NCBI GenBank assembly: GCA_023417515.1 | Contig: JAEZFL010000004.1 | Location: 1 to 31,247, forward strand | Length of the DNA stretch: 31,247 nt | Source of the DNA: Pseudomonadota bacterium | GTDB taxonomy: Bacteria; Pseudomonadota; Alphaproteobacteria; Sphingomonadales; Sphingomonadaceae | Direction: 5' to 3' | Shown here: piece by piece, positions 15,257 through 22,572 of the stretch | How the letters are laid out: every line of letters starts with the position of its first letter | Position numbering within the stretch: the stretch's first letter is position 1 | Program-made: the position numbers and the translations under genes | The notes under the pieces: model-generated | What the model was told of the DNA's origin: nothing | The model's database searches: none | Seen by the model: the letters and a program-made list of their open reading frames with translations, nothing else

Positions 15257-16747
15257 CTAGAGAAGCCACTCGATCGGCAGCCGCGACAGCAGCCTGACCG
15301 CGGCCCGCCGCCAGCGGCTGGCCCCGGGTTCGACATCATGGCGAACGGGTTCGCCGTCCCGCTGCTCGACCCAGTAGAGACGGTCCTCGTCCGACAGCCG
15401 CACCTCGTAGGCACGGGCCGGGGCGAGCCGATCGAGGTCCGACTGGATGCCCTCGGCCAGATCCGGGCTGTGAATGACGAAGCCGAGCTCGGTATTGAGG
15501 TTCGCCGAGCGCGGGTCGAAGTTGAACGAGCCGACGAACAGCCGCTCTCCATCGGCGGTGAAGGTCTTGGCGTGGAGGGCCGAACCGGCGCCGCCGAGCC
15601 GTGAGGCTGTGCTGCCCGAACCCGGCCTGGTCCGGGCCGGGCGCGCCGGCCGCTCGGCGGCGTCGGGACGGCGCAGCTCGAAGATGCGTATGCCCGAGCG
15701 AAGCAGCTTCCTGCGCCATTTGGCGTAGCCGGCATGGACGATCGGGACGTCGGTCGCTTCCAGCGCATTGGTGAGAATGTTGACCTCGACCCCGCGCCCG
15801 GCGAGCGTCGCAAGCGAGCGAGTCCCGGCTCGAGTCGGGACGAAATAGCCGGAAACGAGATCGAGGCGGCGCTTCGGCTCGCCCATCGTCGCGATCATCT
15901 TGCGAAGGATGAGCTCGCGGCGGCGCGCCCGGCCAAGGACCTTGACCGGGTTGTCGCTGACCATCCGCACCGGCGCCCATTCGAACGGGACCTGCGCCTC
16001 GAGCAATTGCCCGGACAAAGGCAGGCCGCGCACCCCCTCCATATAAGCGAGCGCCGCGGGCTCGGCCGCTTTCGCCGCGAGCCGCGCCTCGACCGCCTCC
16101 CGCCGCCCGGCCCGAAGCTGCGCCACGACCCGGCTCGCCGGATAAGCGGGGGCGCTGGTCCAGTAGCGATCGAAGTCGTTCGAGACCTCGTCCACCACCG
16201 GCCCGACGGCGAGCACGTCGAGATCGACGAACAGGGCGCCTTCGCCGGCGCCGAAATATTCGTCGCCGATGTTGCGGCCGCCGACGATCGTCGCCTCGCC
16301 GTCGACGGTGAACGACTTGTTGTGCATGCGCCGGTTGAGGCGGCGGAAGTCGGTCAGGAAGCCGAGCAGGCGCGGTTTGCGGATCCTGAACGGATTGAAC
16401 AGGCGGACCTCGATATTCGGATGGGCATCGAGCGCGGCGAGAGTGGGGTCGAGGCCGGGCGTGTTGTGGTCGTCCAGCAGCAGCCGGACCCGAACGCCGC
16501 GATTCGCCGCGGCGAGGAGCTCGCCGAACAGAAGGGTGCCGGTCAGGTCGGCGTGCCAGATATAATATTGCGCATCGATGCTGCGCTTCGCCGCCCTTGC
16601 AAGCATCGCGCGCGCGGCGAAGGCCTCGTGCGCCCCGGGAAGCAGGTGGACTCCGGACGGGGCAGGGGGCGGTTCGGCGGCCGGGGCTATTGCCCGGCCG
16701 ACCGAAGCATCGCCGGATCGGGTGAAGGCCCGCCGTGCCCTTCGCAA
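15257..16747 (-). CDS. Phospholipase D family protein, cardiolipin-synthase-like
   Basis: 496 aa with two HKD motifs: MHNKSFTVDGEATIVGGRN (H142, K144, D149) and LHAKTFTADGERLFVGSFNF (H392, K394, D399), the pattern of PLD-superfamily cardiolipin synthases such as ClsB and ClsC. It has no N-terminal membrane helices. Expected activity is phosphatidyl transfer between phosphatidylglycerol or phosphatidylethanolamine molecules at the inner membrane. Between the two halves is a basic, Ala/Pro-rich insertion (AERPARPARTRPGSGST). The start is uncertain: a TTG at 16747 is 1 nt past the stop of the DoxX gene, with no clear ribosome-binding site; a GTG at 16702 is possible. The domain begins at about GVHLLPGAHEAF. 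Confidence 0.87.
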   Translation of the reverse strand: MRRARRAFTRSGDASVGRAIAPAAEPPPAPSGVHLLPGAHEAFAARAMLARAAKRSIDAQYYIWHADLTGTLLFGELLAAANRGVRVRLLLDDHNTPGLDPTLAALDAHPNIEVRLFNPFRIRKPRLLGFLTDFRRLNRRMHNKSFTVDGEATIVGGRNIGDEYFGAGEGALFVDLDVLAVGPVVDEVSNDFDRYWTSAPAYPASRVVAQLRAGRREAVEARLAAKAAEPAALAYMEGVRGLPLSGQLLEAQVPFEWAPVRMVSDNPVKVLGRARRRELILRKMIATMGEPKRRLDLVSGYFVPTRAGTRSLATLAGRGVEVNILTNALEATDVPIVHAGYAKWRRKLLRSGIRIFELRRPDAAERPARPARTRPGSGSTASRLGGAGSALHAKTFTADGERLFVGSFNFDPRSANLNTELGFVIHSPDLAEGIQSDLDRLAPARAYEVRLSDEDRLYWVEQRDGEPVRHDVEPGASRWRRAAVRLLSRLPIEWLL

Positions 16748-16748
16748 G

Positions 16749-17180
16749 CTAGGATCGCGTCGTCGCGTCGACGTCGGTGCGCGACCTCATCATGCCGTCC
16801 ACGCTCCAGGCGCCGGGGCCGGAGAAGACGAGATAGAGGAAGACGAAGCAGTAGAGGATCGCCGCGTCGCCCATATTGTTGACCGGGAAGGGCCCCATCG
16901 GCGCGTGGGCGTACCAGTAAGCGACCGCCATGGTACCGGACGCGATGAAGGCCGCGGGGCGGGTGAACAGGCCGATGGTGATCAGGACGCCGGTCACCAG
17001 CTCGATGATTCCGGCGAACGCGCCGAGGTCGGCGAACGCCCATCCGATCCCGGCCATGTCGCCGGCCGGGAAACCGAGGAACTTCTGGGTGCCGTGCTCC
17101 AGGAAGATCAGCCCGGTGACGATGCGCAGCAGGGCAAGGGCGTAAGGCGCCCGACGCGTAATCCCGACTTCGTCGATCAT
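16749..17180 (-). CDS. DoxX-family membrane protein
   Basis: 143 aa, four membrane helices. ALALLRIVTGLIFLEHGTQKFLGFP (14-38) is the DoxX signature, and GAFAGIIELVTGVLITIGLFTRPAAF follows it. DoxX proteins occur in terminal-oxidase or redox membrane complexes and some resemble the small subunit of thiosulfate:quinone oxidoreductase. The strong GGAGGAGG 6 nt before the ATG at 17180 fixes the start. The PLD gene follows immediately. Substrate or partner unknown. Confidence 0.88.
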   Translation of the reverse strand: MIDEVGITRRAPYALALLRIVTGLIFLEHGTQKFLGFPAGDMAGIGWAFADLGAFAGIIELVTGVLITIGLFTRPAAFIASGTMAVAYWYAHAPMGPFPVNNMGDAAILYCFVFLYLVFSGPGAWSVDGMMRSRTDVDATTRS

Positions 17181-17309
17181 TCGAACCTCCTCCGGTAACC
17201 GCCAGGGCCGGCCGGCAAGCGCGCCGCCGCCGAGAAATCGTGATGCTCCCGCAACGATAGCGACAATGGGCGGTTCCCTCGGCCACAGGCAAGCCCTACA
17301 TTTCCCGTC

Positions 17310-17639
17310 ATGGACCAGGACCAGACCGGCAGAACCGAGTGGATCGTGCGCGACAATGAAGAGCGCCGCCGCTTCGAGATCGACCTCGGCGACGCAGTCG
17401 CCATTGCCGAATATAATTTGCCCAGCGGCATGATCATGTTCACCCATACCGAGGTGCCGCCGGAGCATGAGGGGAAGGGCGTCGGCTCGGCGCTGATCCG
17501 CGCGGGCCTCGCGGCGGCACGGGAGCGCGGGCTCAAGGTCATCCCGATCTGCCCGTTCTTCGCGGCCTATATGAAGAAGCACGAAGAGGTGCAGGACCTG
17601 CTCGACGACAGCTGGCGCCGCCGCTTCGGCCAGGCCTGA
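17310..17639 (+). CDS. Small GNAT-like acetyltransferase (YidJ/At1g77540 type)
   Basis: 109 aa, the short one-domain GNAT subfamily (Acetyltransf_CG). The acyl-CoA-binding signature is EGKGVGSALIRAGLAAARERG (54-74 region). CPFFAAYMKKH (81-91) contains Cys81 and His91, the conserved pair of this subfamily. The start MDQDQTG has no strong ribosome-binding site. It stands alone: upstream DoxX is divergent and downstream gcd is convergent. Acetyl acceptor unknown. Confidence 0.85.
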   Translation: MDQDQTGRTEWIVRDNEERRRFEIDLGDAVAIAEYNLPSGMIMFTHTEVPPEHEGKGVGSALIRAGLAAARERGLKVIPICPFFAAYMKKHEEVQDLLDDSWRRRFGQA

Positions 17640-17657
17640 ACGGGTCCCGAGCCGCGC

Positions 17658-20057
17658 TCATTGCGGAAGGGCATAAGCGATGAGGGCGTCGCTGCCCGGA
17701 GTTTCCATGAAGTGATGGCCGCCGGCCATGATCACCACATATTGCCGACCATTGGCCTCATAGGTCATCGCGCCCGCCTGGCCGCCCCCCGGAAGCGCGT
17801 CCTGCCACACGGTCTCGCCGGTGCGAATGTCGATGGCGCGGATGAGATCGTCGGTCGCCGCGGCGATGAACACCAGGCCGCCGGCGGTGACCACGGCGCC
17901 GCCATTGTTGGGCGTGCCGATGTTGAACGGAAGCATCGAGGGGATTCCCCATGGGCCGTTGCGGCGCGCGGTGCCGAGCGGGCGGTCCCAGATCGTCCGT
18001 CCGGTCGCCAGCTCGATCGCCCGGATTCCGCCGTAGGGCGGCTCCTTGCACAGCAGGCCGGTGAAGGGCAGGCGCCAGCCGGCATTGACGTCGACCGCAT
18101 AAGGCGAGCCCCATTGCGGGTCGCCGGCGCCTTCGGCGCCGCCGCCCATGGAGCCGCCGCGCGCCTCGCTTCGCGGCGCCCACCCCATCCGGTCGGCCTC
18201 GGCGCGCGGCACGAGGCGGACGTAATTGGGCATGTCGTTGTAATTGGCGATGATCACACCGCGCACCGGGTCGATCGCCACTCCGCCCCAGTCGGTGCCG
18301 CCATTATAGCCGGGATACTGGATCGAGCGTCGGTCGGCGAGCGGCGGCGTGTACATGCCCTCATAGGAGGCCCGCCTGAACTGGATCCGGCAGACCATCT
18401 GGTCGAGCGGCGACATCCCCCACATGTCGCGCTCGGTGAGGGTGGGGAAAGCGAGCGTGTGATAGGCGGAGAAAGGCTGGGTCGGAGTGCGCTGCTCCGG
18501 CTCGACTCCGCCCTGCGGCACCGGCCGTTCCTGCACCGGGAAGAGGGGCCGCCCGGTGCGCCGGTCGAGGATGTAGATGTCGCCCTGCTTGCTCGGCAGC
18601 ACCAGCGCCGGCACCCGGCCCTGGCCGACCGGGAAATCGACCAGAGTCGCCTGGCCACCGAAATCATAGTCCCACACGTCGTTGTGGACCGCCTGGAAAT
18701 GCCAGCTCGGCCGGCCGGTGGTGACGTCGAGGGCGACCAGTGACGTGGCGTAGCGATTCTCCTCGGGACGGCGGCTGGAGCTCCAGTAATCGACCGCGGA
18801 ATTGCCCATCGGCAGATAGACCAGGCCCAATTGCTCGTCGCCGCTGGCGATGGTCCACATGTTGGGCGTTCCGCGCGCGTACGTCTGGCCGGCCGGGGGG
18901 TCGCTGGTCCATTCCGGATTGACCATGTCCCACGCCCAGCGCTTGGCGCCGGTGACGGCGTCGAAGCCCTGGATGACTCCGGAGGGCGCCTCCCGGCGCT
19001 GGCCGTCGAGCACCTGATGGCCGGTGACGATGACGCCCCTGACGATGGTCGGCGGCGAGGTGATCGACACCATGCCCGGGAAGACCGGGCCCATGCCGGC
19101 CTTCATGTCGACCTGGCCGTTGGCACCGAATTCCGGGCAGGGTCGGCCGGTGCGGGAGTCAACCGCGATGATCCGCCCGTCGAGCGTGCCTTCGATGATG
19201 CGGGCGGCGCACAGGCTGTTGGGATCGGCGCCCGGCACCGCGTAATAGGACACTCCGCGGCAGGCGGCCGTATAGGGGATCCACTCCGCGGAAACCTCGG
19301 GATCGTAGCGCCAGCGCTGGCGCCCGGTGACCGGGTCCAGCGCGATCATGACGCTCATCCCCGTGCACAGATAGAGCGAGTCGCCGACCTTGAGGGGAGT
19401 CGTCTCGGCGCCGTATTTCTCGTCCGGAAGCTCGCCGGTGTTGAACACCCAGGCGCGCTCGAGCCGGGCGACATTGTCGGGCGTGATCTGGGCGAGCGGG
19501 GAATAGCGCCGAGCGCTGTCGGTGCCGCCATAAGCCGGCCAGTCGGCGCCCGCCTGCATCCGAGCGGTGTCGCTCGCCGCGCCGGCGATCGGCCCGGGAA
19601 GCGGCCCTGCCGACGGGCGGTTCGCGATCGAGATCAGGATCGCGCCGGCAATCAGAACGACCAGAATTCCTGCCGCGCCGGCGATCGCGCGGCCCCACCG
19701 CCACCGCCCGGGCATGAGCAGCGGCAGCATCAGCACGACGAGGATGGCGAGGACGGCCGGGCCGATGATCCGCGGAACCAGCGCCCACCCGTCGAGGCCG
19801 ACCTCCCAGAACGCCCACAATATGGTGAGCGCGAACACGCCGAGATAGAGCCAGGCGCCGACCGCGCGGCCCCGGATCAGGAGCACGCCCGACGCCAGCA
19901 GGCCGAGACCGGCGAGGAGATAATAGATCGAGCCGCCGAGGATCGCGAGCCAGGCGCCGCCGATGGCGAGCACCAGCCCGACCAGCGCGAATATGGCGCC
20001 GACCAGGATGAGGACGAGCGAGCGGTTGCGCGGGCGCCTGTCGGCGGAATCGGGCAA
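17658..20057 (-). CDS. gcd: Membrane-bound PQQ-dependent dehydrogenase, glucose type
   Basis: 799 aa, similar to the usual 790-800. Five membrane helices in the first 150 residues (about 13-35, 39-60, 64-85, 92-113, 124-146), then an eight-bladed propeller facing the periplasm. Typical segments: DWPAYGGTDSARRYSPLAQI, RGTPNMWTIASG, and VHNDVWDYDFGGQ, which holds the presumed catalytic Asp. It oxidises aldoses (or quinate or shikimate in relatives) and passes electrons to ubiquinone. The start is a TTG at 20057, supported by AGGAGGT 4 nt upstream. A perfect 8-bp dyad lies further upstream. No PQQ synthesis genes are in the window. Calling it glucose-specific is an inference; other sugars or polyols are possible. 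Confidence 0.9.
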   Translation of the reverse strand: MPDSADRRPRNRSLVLILVGAIFALVGLVLAIGGAWLAILGGSIYYLLAGLGLLASGVLLIRGRAVGAWLYLGVFALTILWAFWEVGLDGWALVPRIIGPAVLAILVVLMLPLLMPGRWRWGRAIAGAAGILVVLIAGAILISIANRPSAGPLPGPIAGAASDTARMQAGADWPAYGGTDSARRYSPLAQITPDNVARLERAWVFNTGELPDEKYGAETTPLKVGDSLYLCTGMSVMIALDPVTGRQRWRYDPEVSAEWIPYTAACRGVSYYAVPGADPNSLCAARIIEGTLDGRIIAVDSRTGRPCPEFGANGQVDMKAGMGPVFPGMVSITSPPTIVRGVIVTGHQVLDGQRREAPSGVIQGFDAVTGAKRWAWDMVNPEWTSDPPAGQTYARGTPNMWTIASGDEQLGLVYLPMGNSAVDYWSSSRRPEENRYATSLVALDVTTGRPSWHFQAVHNDVWDYDFGGQATLVDFPVGQGRVPALVLPSKQGDIYILDRRTGRPLFPVQERPVPQGGVEPEQRTPTQPFSAYHTLAFPTLTERDMWGMSPLDQMVCRIQFRRASYEGMYTPPLADRRSIQYPGYNGGTDWGGVAIDPVRGVIIANYNDMPNYVRLVPRAEADRMGWAPRSEARGGSMGGGAEGAGDPQWGSPYAVDVNAGWRLPFTGLLCKEPPYGGIRAIELATGRTIWDRPLGTARRNGPWGIPSMLPFNIGTPNNGGAVVTAGGLVFIAAATDDLIRAIDIRTGETVWQDALPGGGQAGAMTYEANGRQYVVIMAGGHHFMETPGSDALIAYALPQ

Positions 20058-20085
20058 TCGGACCTCCTGTTGCTGGAGGGACCAA

Positions 20086-20110
20086 TCGGGCGGCGAACGC
20101 GTCCGCCCGA
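20086..20110. promoter_or_regulatory. Dyad in the gcd leader
   Basis: TCGGGCGG (20086-20093) and CCGCCCGA (20103-20110) are perfectly complementary, with a 9-bp centre. The site lies 28 bp upstream of the gcd start, in a 191-bp gap between it and the zinc-ribbon gene. It could be an operator, a leader hairpin or the weak terminator of the upstream gene; no T-run follows. Confidence 0.3.
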
Positions 20111-20248
20111 CGTCTCGCCCAACCGGCCCTCTCGGCTTTTGTTCCGGCCGGCCGCGCGCGGCTGCCTTCGCGGTCGCGGGCCTCGGCCGCCTGGCCCTGG
20201 GGCGCTCGTCGCGGTCGGGCTCGAAGCGCTGCTCGCGCCTGGGCGACC

Positions 20249-21004
20249 TTAGTTCGCGTCGCTTTCCGACGGGGGCCAGCGCAGCCCCGCCGTGTCGAAC
20301 GTGAATTGCGGATTGCCGTTCTGGTAGAAAGGCAGCTCGACGATGGTTCGCTCGGCGCGCTTGAGCTTGTCAATCAGCGGGCCGGCCGATGCGGCGAACA
20401 CAATTGCCGGGTTATAGTCGGCGCTGTCGTTGAGCGAGATGCGCTGCGCCGAGCCATCGAAGCTGATCGACCCGCGGCAGCCGGTCACGCCGCACACGAT
20501 CTGCCCGCTGTCGGCGATGAAGATCACGTCCCGGCCATATTCCGGATGCTGCCGGACAACGATCGACAGATGCGTCTCGCCATAGGGGAAGCCGAGGTTG
20601 ATCGAATTGGAGCTGCGAATGCGCGCCTCGACGATGTCGCGCCCGCGCAACTCATCGCGCCGACGGTCGTAGGTCCAGCTCGATCTCGGCGTTGGAGGCG
20701 CAGCCTCGGGTTCCGCTTCCGCCTGGTTTGTCGAGGCATTGACCGCGACCGCATCCGAGCCGGTGTCCGCCAGCGCATTCGTCGGTGCGGAATCGGCTGG
20801 CCTGGAACCCGATTGCGAGGCGACCGAAGCGATCAGCGCGATCGCGCCGATCCCTCCGCAGATTCCCAGCAGCAACCTCCGGTCCGCCGCGCTCTTGCGG
20901 AGGCCCGCAATCTCATCCGCGTTGAAGTCGGCATGGCAATATTGGCACCGCGTCGCGGCGGCATTGATGGTGTTGACGCATCTTGGACATTTGGCTGTCG
21001 CCAT
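20249..21004 (-). CDS. Zinc-ribbon membrane protein with conserved exported domain
   Basis: 251 aa. N-terminal zinc ribbon MATAKCPRCV with CxxC at 6-9 and a second at 20-23 (CQYC), then one membrane helix (about 43-62, LLLGICGGIGAIALIASVAS), a Ser/Ala/Glu-rich linker, and a C-terminal domain (about 115-245) with INLGFPYGETHLSIVVRQHP, GQIVCGVTGCRGSISFDG and KLKRAERTIVELPFYQNGN. That domain recurs in many proteobacterial proteins, often of mobile or phage context, without known function. I chose the ATG at 21004, which has GGGGG 6 nt upstream; the ATG at 21010 abuts that site. Alone, transcribed from the minus strand. Confidence 0.65.
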   Translation of the reverse strand: MATAKCPRCVNTINAAATRCQYCHADFNADEIAGLRKSAADRRLLLGICGGIGAIALIASVASQSGSRPADSAPTNALADTGSDAVAVNASTNQAEAEPEAAPPTPRSSWTYDRRRDELRGRDIVEARIRSSNSINLGFPYGETHLSIVVRQHPEYGRDVIFIADSGQIVCGVTGCRGSISFDGSAQRISLNDSADYNPAIVFAASAGPLIDKLKRAERTIVELPFYQNGNPQFTFDTAGLRWPPSESDAN

Positions 21005-21087
21005 CTTCATCCCCCTTATGGGCGATGCTGGTCGGTCACCATTCCTCCGTCAAGATCGTGGCGCCGCGGAGGAGCCGAAACCCGAGT

Positions 21088-22161
21088 TCAGCGCGGGACG
21101 AAGGTCACGGTCGGGGGGATGTTCCTGAGATAGGCGGACCCGAGCGCCCGAGCGGTCTCATGGACGAGCGAGCCGGGCGGGATGGTGCGCCGGCGGGCGA
21201 GGTTCATGCGCCGCTCCCAGCGCCGGGTCTGCCAGTTATAGTGACGCTTCCGGACGATCTCGGCGGGGCGCCAATACCATTTGAGCAAGTTGTGGACGAT
21301 GAGCTGGCGCGGCGCGTGCCGGGCGGCCTCGTCGATCAGCCGCTGGCGCTTGTCGGCATCGACGATCAGCCCGTGCGCCACGGCTTCGTCAATCATCCAG
21401 TGGAGCGCATTGTCCGACAGGGCGCTCTCGGCGACCGGGAAGCCGCCGCCGACGTCGCAATGGACTCCCGGGAACCAGATCTGGCGCAGGTCCGCGGGGC
21501 CACCGCCGGGCTGGGCGCGCCACAGGTTGGAGCGGAAGAAGGCGCGCCGTTCGTCGATCGCGATGGCGTGGCGCCCGACCGCGATATCGGGATTGTTCGC
21601 GGCATAAGGGAAATGGATCTGGTTCTCGATCCAGCCGACCGAGCTCACCGTGTCCCACAGGCCGACGAAGTGGATCTTGCAGTCGCGGCTGGAAAAGGTG
21701 GTCTTGAAGCCGCGGGCGAGATCGAAGGCGGGGCCGGCGCCGTCGCGCCTTCGCCCGATCGCGGTCAGCATTCGGATCGCATAAGGCACCAGCGCCTCGT
21801 TGCCGGGGCCGATCAGGCCGTACATGTGAATGAGCGCGGCGACCGCGCGAGCGGTATAGGCGCCGCGGCTGAAGCCGAAGATGAAGATGCGATCGCCTTC
21901 CTCATAATGGTTCATCAGGAAGGTGTAGGCGTCGCGGATGTCCGAGCGGAGGCCATAGCCGAAAGCATAGCCGAGCAGCCGAGTCGCCTTGCGCGTGCCC
22001 CAGGTAAGCGCCCCCGGCGGCTCCATCGTGCCGACGCCGGGATGATAATAACCGCACTGGCGGTCGCCAATGTCGAGCACCGAGAACAGCTTCACGACAT
22101 TGGTGCGGTCAGCGGAATATTCGTTGGCTGTACCATCGAGGCAAAGAACAAGGTTCTTCAC
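21088..22161 (-). CDS. DUF2235-family alpha/beta hydrolase (possible phospholipase-like)
   Basis: 357 aa. The DUF2235 hallmarks are complete: NLVLCLDGTANEYSADRTN near the start, nucleophile elbow FGFSRGAY (Ser98) and GVHCDVGGGF (Asp237). The domain is also the catalytic core of type VI secretion phospholipase effectors (Tle1-like), but here it is single-domain with no secretion signal, VgrG, PAAR or immunity gene nearby, so a housekeeping lipase or esterase is more likely. The end RRTIPPGSLVHETARALGS is typical of the family. It lies 96 nt behind the small membrane protein gene. Confidence 0.85.
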   Translation of the reverse strand: MKNLVLCLDGTANEYSADRTNVVKLFSVLDIGDRQCGYYHPGVGTMEPPGALTWGTRKATRLLGYAFGYGLRSDIRDAYTFLMNHYEEGDRIFIFGFSRGAYTARAVAALIHMYGLIGPGNEALVPYAIRMLTAIGRRRDGAGPAFDLARGFKTTFSSRDCKIHFVGLWDTVSSVGWIENQIHFPYAANNPDIAVGRHAIAIDERRAFFRSNLWRAQPGGGPADLRQIWFPGVHCDVGGGFPVAESALSDNALHWMIDEAVAHGLIVDADKRQRLIDEAARHAPRQLIVHNLLKWYWRPAEIVRKRHYNWQTRRWERRMNLARRRTIPPGSLVHETARALGSAYLRNIPPTVTFVPR

Positions 22162-22257
22162 GACTGGCCCCCTTCTTGGAGGGCGAAAGACTGTGCCGGG
22201 AATGCGCCCGCCGCAAGCGCAAACTGCACGCCCCGGTCCGATCGGAATTGATCGCCG

Positions 22258-22572
22258 CTAGCGCAGAAGGAGGGCGACCAGCAGGAGCGTCTGAAGGGCA
22301 ATCACCGCGGCGATGAGGATGGTGGCGCGCTGGTGACGCCGGTCGAGCTCGGCCTGAAGCGCGGCGAACGATGCGACCAGCTCCTCGCGGGTCGCCATCT
22401 CGTCCAGCCGCCGCGCGACGGCGTCGAGCGACGCGCCGGTCGTGCCCGTCTCGTTTTTCCCGGGCGCCATGATGCGGCCGTAGACGTCGCCCGCGACCTT
22501 GACCGCGGCTGACTGGACCGCCGAGCTCGCCGCCAGCTTTGCAACCAGGGCCGCAACCGCCGGCAGCGCCAT
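22258..22572 (-). CDS. Small membrane protein coupled to sdhA
   Basis: 104 aa, MALPAVAALVAKLAASSAVQ, then a helical coil (LDAVARRLDEMATREELVASF, and AALQAELDRRHQRA) and one C-terminal membrane helix (about 83-103, ILIAAVIALQTLLLVALLL) ending in Arg. The pattern suggests a tail-anchored coiled-coil protein. The start ATG at 22572 overlaps the sdhA stop by one base (TGATG), so it is translationally coupled to the succinate dehydrogenase flavoprotein. I do not recognise it. The coupling makes a role near the Sdh complex plausible but not proven. Confidence 0.6.
   Translation of the reverse strand: MALPAVAALVAKLAASSAVQSAAVKVAGDVYGRIMAPGKNETGTTGASLDAVARRLDEMATREELVASFAALQAELDRRHQRATILIAAVIALQTLLLVALLLR

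Noticed and set aside
21088..22161. Type VI secretion phospholipase effector
   Set aside because: The DUF2235 domain is shared with Tle1 effectors, but there is no secretion domain, no VgrG, PAAR or adaptor and no immunity gene; a single-domain hydrolase is the safer call.
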